Below are positions 10,484-20,273 of a DNA stretch of 64,000 bases, piece after piece; position 1 is the first letter of the stretch; each line of letters begins with the position of its first letter. Source of the stretch: Candidatus Altimarinota bacterium (GTDB lineage: Bacteria; Patescibacteriota; Gracilibacteria; BD1-5; UBA2023). The translations under genes and the position numbers were made by a program. The stretch lies in contig JALQWG010000006.1 in the NCBI GenBank assembly GCA_023260135.1, forward strand, positions 18,466 to 82,465, in the 5' to 3' direction. Under the pieces are notes generated by a model. The model saw nothing but the letters and a program-made list of their open reading frames with translations, was not told the origin of the DNA and did not search any database.

Positions 10484-12073
10484 TTAAATTTTTTCCCCTC
10501 CAAAGTTCCCTGCGAGTTCTTCTTCCATAGTCAACTTGGCTATGGTTTCCATGATCTCTGCATTGTATGGAGTGAGATTTTTGAGCTTGATGAGTGTCTG
10601 TATTGCTGACTGACGTTCACCGAGGGCTATCTCTGCTTCTGCGAGGAGTGCGAGTATCTCTGGATTATTGGGCCAGCTTTTTTGGTAGCGCTTGGTATAT
10701 GCGTAGAGTTCCTCGTGATGACCGAGTTCATGTGAGAGATGAGCCATGATATAGATGCTTCATTCTGTCTCTCATGCGAGGGATACTATCTTGCGATATA
10801 TCTCGAGGGCTATGTCGTATCGGCGTTCGATGATGAGGATATTGGCGAGCTTCTCGAGTATCTCGATGTCCTCTGGATAGATGAGAGCGAGATCCTTGTA
10901 GACGAATTCTGCCTTTTGGAACTGACGGTCTCACTCATAGAGAGAACCGAGGATGAGATTGAGCTCACGATGATTTTTCTCGAGGGCGAGTCACTGGATG
11001 ATGAGAGCACGTGCATCGTGTGTATTGCCACGGGCGATGAGTGTCTTTACTTCATTGGTTATAGCATAGAGGCGTTCTGTGTTGCGTTCGCGTTCGATGC
11101 GTGCACGAGTCTCTGGAGTTTCTATCTCTTCTAACTTTTCTTCTATTTTCTCATCTGTAGGAGGAATGGTCTCATCTATGGTATTAGTTGTTTCTTGGTT
11201 TTTCTCTTCTATTACTGATTCCTCAGGGTCTGTAGCTGCAACTTCTGCAGGTGTGGCTGATTCCTCTGACTCTACTGTATCTGGTTCTTCTCATGATTCT
11301 TCCGTGACTTCTAGGATAGGGAATTCTTCTGTTATTTCTTCTGTCGCAATAGGGCTGTCCTCTTGAGATACCTCCGGTACTTCTTCTATTTTTTCCTCTA
11401 CTAGCTCTGTGTTTTCTGTAGATGCTTCTGTTGTTAATTCTGTAGATGCAGTATCAGGTTCTACATCTCTATTCTCTTCATCCTTTTTCTCTATTGTATC
11501 TATCTCTTCATCCTGAGTTCATACTTCCTCCATCTGCTCTATTTCCATTTCTGCTACTTTTTCTTCTTGTATTGATTCCTCTGTTGGTGTTATATCTTCT
11601 AGCATCCCTCATTGTACTGTTTCTGTTGTATTTATTTCTTCTGCTCATCGCACTTCTTCTGCTATCGCAGATTCTGATTCTTCTACTATCTTGTCTATAT
11701 TCTCTATGACTGCCTCTGGATTCTCTGCGATAGCTTCGCGGACTTCTTCTTCGAGTTCTGCTACTTCTTCTTGGTGAGCGATGAGTTCTTGTTCTTCTTC
11801 CTTTTTCTCTTCTTCATGTGCCTGTATCTCCTCTGGTGTTATCTCCTCGAGCATCGGAGACTCGACTACAATATCGGTTGTATTCTCTGGAATTGTAGAC
11901 TCTGTAGTGAGGGCTTGTTCCTCTGTTGGACGCTTCATCGGGCGGAGTACCATCATGACACGTTCTGCGAGAGCTACCACATCGAGGAGGTAGACGCCGA
12001 GGAATACTATGACACAGATGAGCATGAGCCATGCCTCAACCGATGCGAGAGCTGTAGAAAAGAGTGCTTCCAT
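10484..12073 (-). CDS. Membrane-anchored TPR protein with long acidic linker
   Basis: A 529-residue protein in three parts: an N-terminal membrane segment (residues about 12-34), a very Glu-rich low-complexity linker (about 50-330), and a C-terminal TPR domain (about 340-515) with several helix pairs of TPR type such as ALIIQGLALEKNHRELNLI and LAEAEIALGERQSAIQTLI. TPR arrays bind partner proteins. The linker would hold the array away from the membrane. Five TGA glycines or so interrupt the standard frame. Possibly an assembly or scaffold protein; no specific role is supported. It diverges from rplS. Confidence 0.75.
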
Positions 12074-12172
12074 GGAGAGAATTTATTTAGGGCATCATAG
12101 AGAAAAAACTCAAATTTGCAAGAGTGAATTCGGTACGAAAAAACCTCCGAGAATAAATCTCATACAAAAAAT

Positions 12173-12200
12173 TTGCATTATATGTATTTTCTCATATAAT
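12173..12200 (+). promoter_or_regulatory. Sigma70-type promoter of rplS
   Basis: A TTGCAT -35 box and a perfect TATAAT -10 box are separated by 16 bases, about 32 bases before the rplS start codon. Confidence 0.6.
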
Positions 12201-12231
12201 CCGCGCGTTTTAAAAAATCATTTATTATCAT

Positions 12232-12585
12232 ATGTCAGACGTAACACTCATCAACGCTATACAAGCAGGAGCAAAAAAAGACGAACAGCCACGTTTTGAA
12301 ACTGGTATGGAAGTCGAAGTTCACCAGATAATCAAGGAAGGTGACAAGGAACGTATCCAAAAGTTCAAGGGACTCATCATCTCTATGCGCGGATCTTCTC
12401 CACTCACTCGTGTTATCACCGTTCGTGCTGATATCGAGGGTGTAGGAATCGAGAAGATTTTCCCTATCAACTCTCCATTCATCGCGAAAATCGAGGTTCT
12501 CCGCAAGTTCAAGGTTCGTCGCAACCATATTGGTTACATCCGTAACCTCACAGGTAAGGCTGCACGTCTCAAGGAGATTAAGTAG
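12232..12585 (+). CDS. rplS: Large ribosomal subunit protein bL19
   Basis: A 117-residue protein of normal L19 length. Characteristic stretches are TGMEVEVHQIIKEGDKERIQ, FKGLIISMRG, SPLTRVITVR, GVGIEKIFPINSPFI and a basic C-terminus with RRNHIGYIRN. L19 sits at the subunit interface. No TGA occurs in frame, as in rpsB and tsf, which suggests UGA is avoided in highly expressed genes. Stands alone with its own promoter and a strong terminator. The usual neighbours trmD and rimM are absent. Confidence 0.97.
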   Translation: MSDVTLINAIQAGAKKDEQPRFETGMEVEVHQIIKEGDKERIQKFKGLIISMRGSSPLTRVITVRADIEGVGIEKIFPINSPFIAKIEVLRKFKVRRNHIGYIRNLTGKAARLKEIK

Positions 12586-12607
12586 TCTAGTAATTAGGTC
12601 TAACTCT

Positions 12608-12642
12608 AAAAAACTCCCTTCAGAAATGAGGGGAGTTTTTTA
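12608..12642 (+). terminator. Intrinsic terminator of rplS
   Basis: Stem AACTCCC / GGGGAGTT around a short loop followed by a run of T. It lies 23 bases after the rplS stop and also faces the end of the reverse gene at 12651. Confidence 0.85.
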
Positions 12643-12650
12643 TTGTGGAA

Positions 12651-12866
12651 TTATTTGTACCAAGGCTGATTAAAATCAATAATATGTGGTTCAGTAGGTT
12701 GTTCGATAAGAACTGTAGTATTATTGACTGCTTTTTGGATTCTCTTTTGGATGAATCAAGACTGTCAAATTGCAATTAATCATTTTTCTATTCACATTTG
12801 TATAGCTCTTGAGACAAATGGTGCTGCAGCAATACATGATAGAACTTCGGGTCTTGAGAGTGACAT
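12651..12866 (-). CDS. Small unknown protein
   Basis: A 71-residue ORF with four TGA codons read as Gly, ending at TAA. The frame stays open further upstream, so an upstream non-ATG start cannot be excluded. It contains an alanine-rich helix near residues 10-25 and a polar tail ending in NQPWYK. No recognised family. It lies downstream of another small reverse gene next to dnaA. Confidence 0.4.
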
Positions 12867-12934
12867 AGGAATACATTTAATAGATATTATTGGGATAATA
12901 CTTTTTTGATAAATTATGTCAAATATATAAAATC

Positions 12935-13078
12935 CTAGGCGAAATTTTGCATCAAAAAGCGATACAGATTCTCATATATTTTTTCTTCTTTTTTTGTGAA
13001 TTTTTCTTGAGTGCGTATAGGACGTGATTGCGGGGTTTTTGTGATTCAGAATAGTATACGATAATGTCTGTCAAGCAT
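12935..13078 (-). CDS. Small basic protein, divergent from dnaA
   Basis: A 47-residue basic ORF starting at ATG and ending at TAG, with one TGA. Its charge pattern (TQEKFTKKEEKIYENLYRF) looks like a real amphipathic helix. It occupies the place near dnaA where rpmH is often found, but it does not have the L34 signature. It diverges from dnaA across a 108-base gap. Confidence 0.4.
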
Positions 13079-13186
13079 TTTTTTTCTTTTGACTTCACTT
13101 ATTTTTTGCATAAAAAGGAAGCCACAAACAAGAGGTAAAGAACGAGTAAGAGCGGTTTAAAACTTTTCACCAATATAGTTTCACCC

Positions 13187-14608
13187 ATGTCGCAGTTTTC
13201 TTTTTCCCATCTCGGTAGTGCTGTTCACATCATGTCTGGTGCGATCCGCAAGCAAGATTTTCTCACGTATTTTAAGAAGTTTTCCCTCATAGAATCAACT
13301 GAGACGAGTGTAACACTCGGAGTGGTATCATCTTTTCACAAGGATAACCTCTCGAAAAAGTTCTATGATGAGATTAAATCAGCAATTGTATCTGTATGTC
13401 CTGGCATCGAAGTTGTGGATTTTGCTGTAGATGAGCGTATTGATGTTCGTCCTGAGACTGAGGTCGTAGACTGTCGTCTCGCTCACAAGAACCAAGAAAA
13501 ACAAACCAAAAAAGAACAAGTAGAATGAGTACAGATAGTTGAGTGAGTCAATAGTCGTCTCGTGAGTGATAGGTACCAGCTCGGCAACTTCATCGTCGGA
13601 CCATCGACACAGCTCGCACACGCAGCATGTGATGCTGTCGCGCGCAAGCCAGGTGCATCATACAATCCACTCTACCTCTATGGCAATGTCGGACTCGGAA
13701 AAACACACCTCCTCCAGGGAACAGCTAATGCTATCCGTGCCAAGCACAAGAACCTCCGTGTCGTCTATACAACCGCAGACAAGTTCCTCACAGACTATGT
13801 TGCCTCTATCAAGGGTCGATCTATTGACAAACTCCGTGAGAGATATCGTCAGATAGATGTACTCGTACTTGATGATGTACAGTTTCTTGCAGGCAAAAAA
13901 CAAACACAAGAAGAGCTCTATAATATATTCAATATCCTCTACGAAGCAGGGAAGCAGATCATCCTCTCAGGAGATCGTCCACCCAAGGAGCTCACAGAGC
14001 TCGAGGATAGACTCCAGAGTCGGTTCGAGTGGGGAATCACAGTAGATCTCGGTGAACCTGACTATGAGACTCGTCTCGCCATCGTCCAGGAAAAGTGTCG
14101 TGCACGAGAATTCCTCCTCGCGAGTGATGTGACAGAATTCATCGCAGAAAACGTCACAACCAATGTTCGTGAGATCGAGTGAGTACTCAACCAGATAATC
14201 GCAGAACATGATCTCAAGGGAACTCCTCCAACACTCGAGAATGTCGCACTTCGCCTATCGAAGCTCTCTATCCGCTCTCTCGCGACTTCTGTGACATCGA
14301 GCCGTACATTCCGTTCGACACACTGTAGTTATGAGGATCTCATACAGGCTGTGTCAGGACACTTCGGTATCGAGATACGCACACTCCTCTCGGAGGACCG
14401 CAAGAAGGAAAATATGATACCTCGTCAGGTGGCTATGTACCTTCTCAAAAACAAGCTCAACTATACATACGAACGTATTGGCAATATATTCTCCGGACGC
14501 AATCACACGGCTGTCATGTATTCATGTAAGAAGCTCGAATCCGTGATGAAAAAAGACCAACAAGTAGTCTATGAAGTGAATGTGATACGAGATAAGCTCG
14601 GAATATAG
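13187..14608 (+). CDS. dnaA: Chromosomal replication initiator DnaA
   Basis: A 473-residue initiator ATPase that melts the origin. The N-terminal domain is followed by a linker of Lys/Glu/Gln type and the AAA+ domain with Walker A YGNVGLGKTHLL and Walker B VLVLDDVQFL. The C-terminal DNA-binding domain has the signature IFSGRNHTAVMYSCKKL. Three TGA glycines occur, one replacing the Gly of NVREIEG-VLNQI. I found no clear cluster of the DnaA box TTATNCACA in the flanking gaps, so the origin itself is not located. Confidence 0.97.
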
Positions 14609-14632
14609 TTGACAATATATGTAAAATGATTA

Positions 14633-14663
14633 AAAATATCACAGTTAACTGTGATATTTTTTT
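14633..14663 (+). terminator. Intrinsic terminator of dnaA running into the next start codon
   Basis: Perfect palindrome AAATATCACAGTTAACTGTG plus its mirror, followed by seven T. The T run is immediately followed by the ATG of the next gene on the same strand. Confidence 0.85.
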
Positions 14664-15419
14664 ATGAAGAAGTGCCCGTTAGATATGCTACGATTTGCTC
14701 GCGATTCAACAAAGAATCAACTATGATGACCGAGCATTGAACACTATAATTATATTCGTACGATATGAGGGCATAGTATTTCTGGGTTATTAAGAAGATT
14801 TCCATTAGAGCATCTCATTGGAATAAATCATAGAGAGGTAATGAACTTTAAATTTTACTCAGAACCATGAGAATATGATATGCCTATTCCATTATCAGAA
14901 AGCTTAGATTTTTCTGGTTATTGATTTATTCTCTTTGACTACATCTGTGAGAATTGTGCAGGGATAAGTATTCGGAATTGACGACTAGAATCCAATGATT
15001 CAGCCTCTCCGGTAACGAATAATTTATGATTATTGTACTATGCTATGCAACCTATTGATCTTGTTTTATCATCAGCTACTAATGCTCAGTTATTAGATGA
15101 TGATTGGATTGATGATACACGTAAAAAGTTATTAAAACTTGCATCACTGCCTGATAAAGTACAAAAAGCTGTGACTATGAGAATGTGGATCTCCGACCTA
15201 ATAAGTCATAATGTTTTTTCACTCTTGAAATGAGGAGGATTCCTCTCTCCCACATGACTTAGGGTGAAGTTTGTACTTGAATGACTAAATATCACGCAGC
15301 TCATAAAATGAGGAAAATATTGAATTTGTCCTGCAGTTTTTGATGGTTCATTGGAGGATATGTATACGCAGATGGTTCGAATATACAGAGAATGAAGAAC
15401 TCACAGTAGACATAATTAA
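14664..15419 (+). CDS. Unknown 251-residue protein
   Basis: This ORF is visible only with TGA read as Gly (about fifteen TGAs). It begins at an ATG sitting on the T run of the dnaA terminator and ends at TAA. The composition is soluble and mixed alpha/beta, with a CENC motif near the middle and no membrane segment. Codon use is AT-richer than dnaA (many TTA, ATT, GAT). No family recognised. Continuous sense over 251 codons with many glycines at plausible turn positions argues for a real gene. Confidence 0.65.
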
Positions 15420-15455
15420 TTTTTGTATATACTCTTCTTTATATAACAATTTATT

Positions 15456-16118
15456 ATGCTCTCAATAGTTTCGACACCGATTTGAAACCTCGAAGACATC
15501 ACCCTCCGTGCACTCCGTATACTCAGAGATGCAGATTATATTGCTTGCGAGGATACACGCATGACAGGGCAACTTCTCGTGCACTATGATATCCCCAATG
15601 ACGGACGTCTTATGTCTTTTCATTCGCATTCAGGATTTTCCAAGGTAGATAAGATAATTGATCTACTCAAGGAGTGAAAACATGTTGCACTCGTCTCAGA
15701 TGCAGGAACTCCATGAATCAGTGATCCAGGATTCGTTCTCATACGTGCTGCTATAGAGGCAGATATCACTGTGACACCTATTCCTGGTGCATCAGCTGTA
15801 CTCTCAGCACTTGTCTCGAGTGGTATGGACTGCCATCAGTATCTCTATCTCGGATTCCTCCCAGTGAAAAAATGACGCCAGACTATGCTCAAGTCCCTCG
15901 TGAACAAGGAATATACCGTCGTTGTCTATGAGTCAGTGCACCGTATCGAACGTACTCTCGAGGAACTCGCCGAGTATCTCGGGGGAGATTATCCTATCGT
16001 CGTGGGACGTGAGATCACCAAAAAATTCGAAGAATTCAAGCGTGGAACTATCGATGAGGTAAAAGAATACTACAAGTGAGAAGGGAAGGTGAAAGGAGAG
16101 TTTGTATTAGTATTCTAG
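15456..16118 (+). CDS. rsmI: 16S rRNA 2'-O-methyltransferase RsmI
   Basis: A 220-residue tetrapyrrole-methylase-fold enzyme that methylates C1402 of 16S rRNA using S-adenosylmethionine. Family motifs in order: IVSTPIGNLEDITLRAL, CEDTR, LVSDAGTPGISDPG, PIPGASAVLSAL, LGFLP and the later YESVHR and GREITKKFEE. The glycines of PIGN (15483-15485) and TPGIS (15714-15716) are TGA, so the alternative code is needed for the catalytic motifs. The usual C-terminal extension of about 50 residues is absent. Confidence 0.95.
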
Positions 16119-16121
16119 TAT

Positions 16122-17033
16122 ATGTTTCAACCAAAAACCCTCACACATAATCAATCATCTATCACGCTCTATCCAGAGCGATGAGGGATTATCACTTCCA
16201 TGAAAATATGATGAATTGAGTTATTATATCAGGGTATGCTCGAGGAGACGCTACATGATAGCACGAAGAACGTGAGATGAGGTATTCCGATACTTTTCCC
16301 GAATGCTGGATTCCTGACTGATGACGAAAAAATCCAATCATGATGGAGTTTCCCACAACATGGATTTGCTCGGACGAATGAGTGGAGGTTTTGATGTATC
16401 CGTCATTGCGAGGAACGAAGCAATCCAGGTATCTGACATAGTGAAGAATGAGACATCTGTTCTGTTTGTGGACAGGGAGCAGATTCCTCGTACCTCGGAA
16501 TGACAAAAAACCATAACCAAGTAACCCAATCCCTCTCTTCCTCTGATATTCCTGATATGTTCGGCTATGAATGGAATTGAAGTGTCGAGAATACTATCAT
16601 CCTCTCTGATGAATGAGTAGAGCTCAGATACTCTATTGCGAATAATAGTGATAAGGAACTTCCCATATCATGGTGACTGCATCCATACTGGGATGTACCG
16701 CTCTGAGACAAGTCTCTCATAGAGTGGAACTTCGCAGGAGGGGATATCATCGCATCAGACATCGATAATTGGTCTCGTGGAGGTACAACTCGTATTGATG
16801 TACCGGATGATGGTATCATATCATTCACTATCCCATGAGTTGGCACTATCGAGCTCCAGTTCTCACCTGAATTTCGTAGACTCTGGATATGGTCACTTCC
16901 GGACAAGAACTTCGTCTGTGTGGAACCTGTGATGTGAGATGATGGGAATATAGTGAGTAATCCCATCTTGATTCCAGCATGAGGCAAGAACAGTAGTCTG
17001 ATGCAGGTAAAAGTAATTGACAGAAGTATTTAA
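16122..17033 (+). CDS. Aldose 1-epimerase / hexose-phosphate mutarotase (YeaD-like) with an inserted repeat
   Basis: A 303-residue mutarotase-fold protein. Family landmarks are GGIPILFPNAG, the active-site stretch FPQHGFARTNEW, LHPYW and the C-terminal VCVEP with the likely catalytic Glu. Such enzymes interconvert alpha and beta anomers of sugars or sugar phosphates. Right after HGFARTNEWRF the protein contains about 36 foreign residues (starting CIRHCEERSNPG) encoded by a palindromic repeat at 16399-16504. The reading frame is kept, and two TGAs inside the insert are read as Gly. Starts 3 bases after rsmI. Whether the enzyme is active with the insert is unknown. Confidence 0.85.
16399..16504 (+). 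repeat. Palindromic repeat (family A) inserted in frame in the epimerase gene
   Basis: Left arm CCGTCATTGCGAGGAACGAA, right arm ending CTCGTACCTCGGAATGAC. The arms match intergenic copies elsewhere in the window. The copy translates in frame, including two TGA codons. Confidence 0.9.
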
Positions 17034-17075
17034 TTATTTATTATCTCTCATAATATAACTTTAATTATATCTATT

Positions 17076-17411
17076 ATGCAATTAGTCAGAGATCTTGAGC
17101 TTGATAATTGATGAATCCTGGAGAGATATGTGGGACGTGACTTGTCCGATGTATCAATGGAAACTCAATGCTGAACATGTTCAAAATGTCTTACCGTGCA
17201 AGGAGAGACCCAGAAAAGAATCGTTTTTCATACTGAAACTGCTTGAATGTTTGAATTTTGAAGTGAGTATACTGCTTGCATGAGAGATCATCCATTTGCA
17301 GCAAAACCATCAAATATTAATGATAAAATATCCAACACTCTTCCACTTGTAAAAATTCCAGTATTGCGGATTTTCCAACGAAAATGTATTGATTATATTG
17401 CTAATAATTAA
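17076..17411 (+). CDS. Unknown 111-residue protein with paired cysteines
   Basis: An ORF with five TGA glycines, invisible in the standard code. It contains CGTCSKC near residues 33-39, a pattern like one half of a zinc ribbon, and further Cys near residues 68 and 104. No family recognised. The stop lies just before the hairpin at 17454. Confidence 0.5.
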
Positions 17412-17444
17412 TAGTTTCTTAAAAATTTATAGGCTTCATCTCTC

Positions 17445-18365
17445 TTATTTCTTATCCCACACTGCTAAATAGTGTGGGATTTTTCTATAGTCGGGATCTC
17501 ATTTGTGCGACTTGCCATAGATGTATTCTCCATCGACCCAGAGGCGTGATGAGCCACTGGCATCGAGCTTGGCTACAGCATTCCGGCTACATCACCATCG
17601 AGGAAATTCTTTTTCTATATCGGTCTCGCTCATGGCAAGTGCTGTGAATATGAGAAGTGTAGAACTCTGGTTCTGTGAGTTCATATTCTGGAGGCAGATA
17701 TATGTCCGACCGATTGACTCTGTTCTGTGGTGAGACTCATCGAGTGTCAGATTCACGAGTGCGAGGGATCCTGATGCATCACGGAGATTCTCCCAGGAGT
17801 AAGGCAGGAGAGATGCACCAGTTGAACCTATGATGAGGATATTTTTGGACTCGTCACGATTATCTGCTCATGCTGTCCTGATTGTTGTTCATTCCTTCAA
17901 TCCAAATGAGAGTGGTGTATATTCTCTCGCAGGATCAAAAAACTGTCAGTTAATGAGAGAGAATGGTTTTGTATCGAGTCCTACGAGTGCTTCAGATATT
18001 TTTTTCTTCACAAAAAGAGGTTCTCAGGAACTACTATCATAACCACTCTGTGTGAGCATCGATGTGAGTGTGGCACCACGAGAGAGATCGACCTCCTGTA
18101 CCCAGAGTTCTACTTCATTGTATCGAGATATGCGGACAGCATCACCTGCTATGAGTGTCTGATAAGTATACGTTATTGGTTTTTTTGTGACCGTTCAGGT
18201 TGAGGTTTGTCACTTTTTCTTCTTCAGATTTTGTTTTACGAGTTTTTCATTCTCCTTCATGACGTTCTGTAGATTTGGTGGCGCAAGAATACTACTCGCA
18301 TATATATCGAGAGACGACAGTATGAAGAGGAGTGAGATCGTGGTGAGAAGTATTTTTTTGAGCAT
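17445..18365 (-). CDS. Exported phosphodiester glycosidase-like protein (DUF2233/NAGPA fold)
   Basis: A 306-residue protein with an N-terminal signal segment (LLTTISLLFILSSLDIYAS) and a Lys-rich stretch after it. The body shows the NAGPA-like pattern: a segment with NGQFFDP, a SFGL motif, and late in the protein NAVAKLDASGSSRLWVDG, which corresponds to the family's conserved NLDGGGS region but with changed residues. Members cleave sugar-phosphodiester or related linkages outside the cytoplasm. It starts 1 base after the histidine kinase stop, so the two are co-expressed. The C-terminus is encoded through the hairpin at 17454-17485. Confidence 0.6.
17454..17485 (+). terminator. Intrinsic terminator overlapping a converging gene
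   Basis: ATCCCACACT / AGTGTGGGAT stem followed by five T on the plus strand. On the minus strand it is coding sequence for the end of the glycosidase-like gene. Confidence 0.8.
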
Positions 18366-18366
18366 A

Positions 18367-19776
18367 TTATCGGGGGAATGTGAGGGTGATAGTGAGTCAG
18401 TGTGGAACAGTATTCTCGAGAGTAAAAACTCCACCATGAATACGCATGATGTGCTCGATGACAGAGAGTCAGATTCACATACTTTTATCTTTTCTTCCAC
18501 GACCAGTGTCTACACGATAGAATTTTTCTTTTACGTATGGGATATCTTTTTCGGGGATTCATACTCCGTTGTCTCTGAATACGAGGATCACGTATTTATC
18601 TGACTTCTTGTATTCACATATGAGTGAGGTGTTTTGTCAGGCGTATTTGATAAAGTTCGAGAATATATTATGTATGAGTTGTGTGAACATGGACTGATCC
18701 ATGCGTATCATGGTGTCTCAGGACATATCTATCTCTATACTTTGCCCTGTTTTTTGTACTTGTGGGAAGTATTCTTGGATGAGGGGAGTTAGAAGTTTTC
18801 GTACACTGAATCGTTCTACCCGAATATTTTTGTCTCACTCATGCGTTGCGCGTTCGAACTCCATGATCTGCTCTGTTGTATCTGTGAGTCTGTCAAGTTC
18901 GTTCTTGAACAGATTCATCGTCTTCGTATCGAGCTCCATCACTCCATCCTCGATGGCCTCGAGATAGCACTTCACCGCAGTGATGGGTGTACGTATCTCG
19001 TGGGAGAGATCCGAGAGAAAATTATGTCTGATATTTTCCTGTATAGAGAGGGACTTGTGGAGGTTGTTGATGGCTGATATGAGTGGAAAAAACTCATTAT
19101 TCTTGGTATATCTGAGAGATGAGTATCATTTTTTTTCGGTGATCTTCTCGATATTCTCTGTAACACGTTCTATCGGGGAGAATATAGAACGAATCCAGAG
19201 CATATAGAGGACGTAGACGAAGAGGAGCCAAAAAATATTGACGATAACGAGTTCACGTACAACGCCTGTCACGAGACGTCATTCTGGACTGTTTTCTCAG
19301 AGAGTCTTGTAGCTCACACGTGAGAATATATCTGTGAGACTCCGTCCACTCGAGAATCCACCAATCGAGAGAGAAGTGCTATTAGAGGCACCGCTCGAAG
19401 AGAGATAGAGTTCAGGGTTTTCTGATATATTCTGGAGGGCGGTTGATATGGTGGAGAGTTCCTGGAGTACTGCGTTATATTCGTCTCTCGTCTCATCGTC
19501 GAGTGTCGACAGCTCGGTAAATGCCTTGAGTTTTTCGGGGTCTGGAGTGTTGCTCGTATCACCCACCTCCGTCTGATATATCTCTATCTTGGACTTGGTG
19601 ATATTCTGGAACGCAATAATATTCACGAATATCGTGAGTATGAGTGTCAGTCCAGTGATGAGTGGAATCTGGTAGGAGAGCCGCACAAGAGGGGATAAAA
19701 AATATACAGGAAGTATACGAACTTTCCTGTATAGAACAAGGTGAAATATGTGAATTAAGGGTGAGGAATATTTCAT
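18367..19776 (-). CDS. Sensor histidine kinase without adjacent response regulator
   Basis: A 469-residue membrane kinase: membrane segment (residues about 35-58), extracytoplasmic sensor domain, second membrane segment (about 170-195), a short linker, HisKA domain with H-box FLSDLSHEIRTPITAVK, and HATPase domain with N-box HNIFSNFIKYAG, G1 DNGVGIP and G2 GIGLSVIEHIMRIHGG. Both Gly of the G2 start are TGA. It would autophosphorylate on the H-box His and pass the phosphate to a response regulator, but none is adjacent. It overlaps the upstream gene by 22 bases and is followed directly by the glycosidase-like gene. Confidence 0.92.
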
Positions 19777-20141
19777 CCATCTTCCAGTTTTTCTAAGAGT
19801 TGTCGTGCAGTTATCGATGTGTTTGTATATATGCGAAAAACTCGTTCTATTCTTTCGATGAGCTCTATACTTGGATTTCTATATTTAAATATTTCTTTTT
19901 GCTCTGATTCAAGCAGCTCTATTGAGAGACAGAGTCTTCAGAGTACTTCTGCGAGTCATGCATTTTTATATTCTTTTAGGCTATGGTTTCAGTCCAAGAG
20001 TTCAGTAAGTCGATACTTAACGGTTCCAAGATTTATATTTATAGGGTTTAATCAGAGTCCCTTTTCGACCTCATCAAGCAAAATTCATAAGTGGTCAACG
20101 AGTCGTTCACCATCAGGATGTACGTAGACATAATCATTCAT
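19755..20141 (-). CDS. Unknown helical protein upstream of the histidine kinase
   Basis: A 128-residue ORF with seven TGA glycines, starting at ATG and ending inside the kinase start region (22-base overlap, different frame). It looks mostly helical, with Leu/Glu/Arg-rich segments such as LIERIERVFRIYTNTSITA. It has neither a receiver domain nor a clear DNA-binding motif, so it does not look like the missing response regulator. Translational coupling to the kinase suggests a shared role. Confidence 0.55.
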
Positions 20142-20273
20142 TTATATAAAATATAAATAAAATATGATTTGTCAATTTTTTCTCCTTTCCCTTGCTTTTT
20201 CCCCTATTTTTGATATATTCAGTTTATGCATCTATATGCCAAAAAATACCTATAATTCTTACTCATAAATCAC

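Noticed and set aside
12586..13186. Replication origin near dnaA
   Set aside because: No cluster of TTATNCACA boxes or clear AT-rich unwinding element could be recognised; the gap is largely coding for two small reverse ORFs.
18366..18500. Upstream extension of the glycosidase-like gene to an ATG at 18500
   Set aside because: It would overlap the end of the histidine kinase and lies before a clear signal peptide start at 18365.
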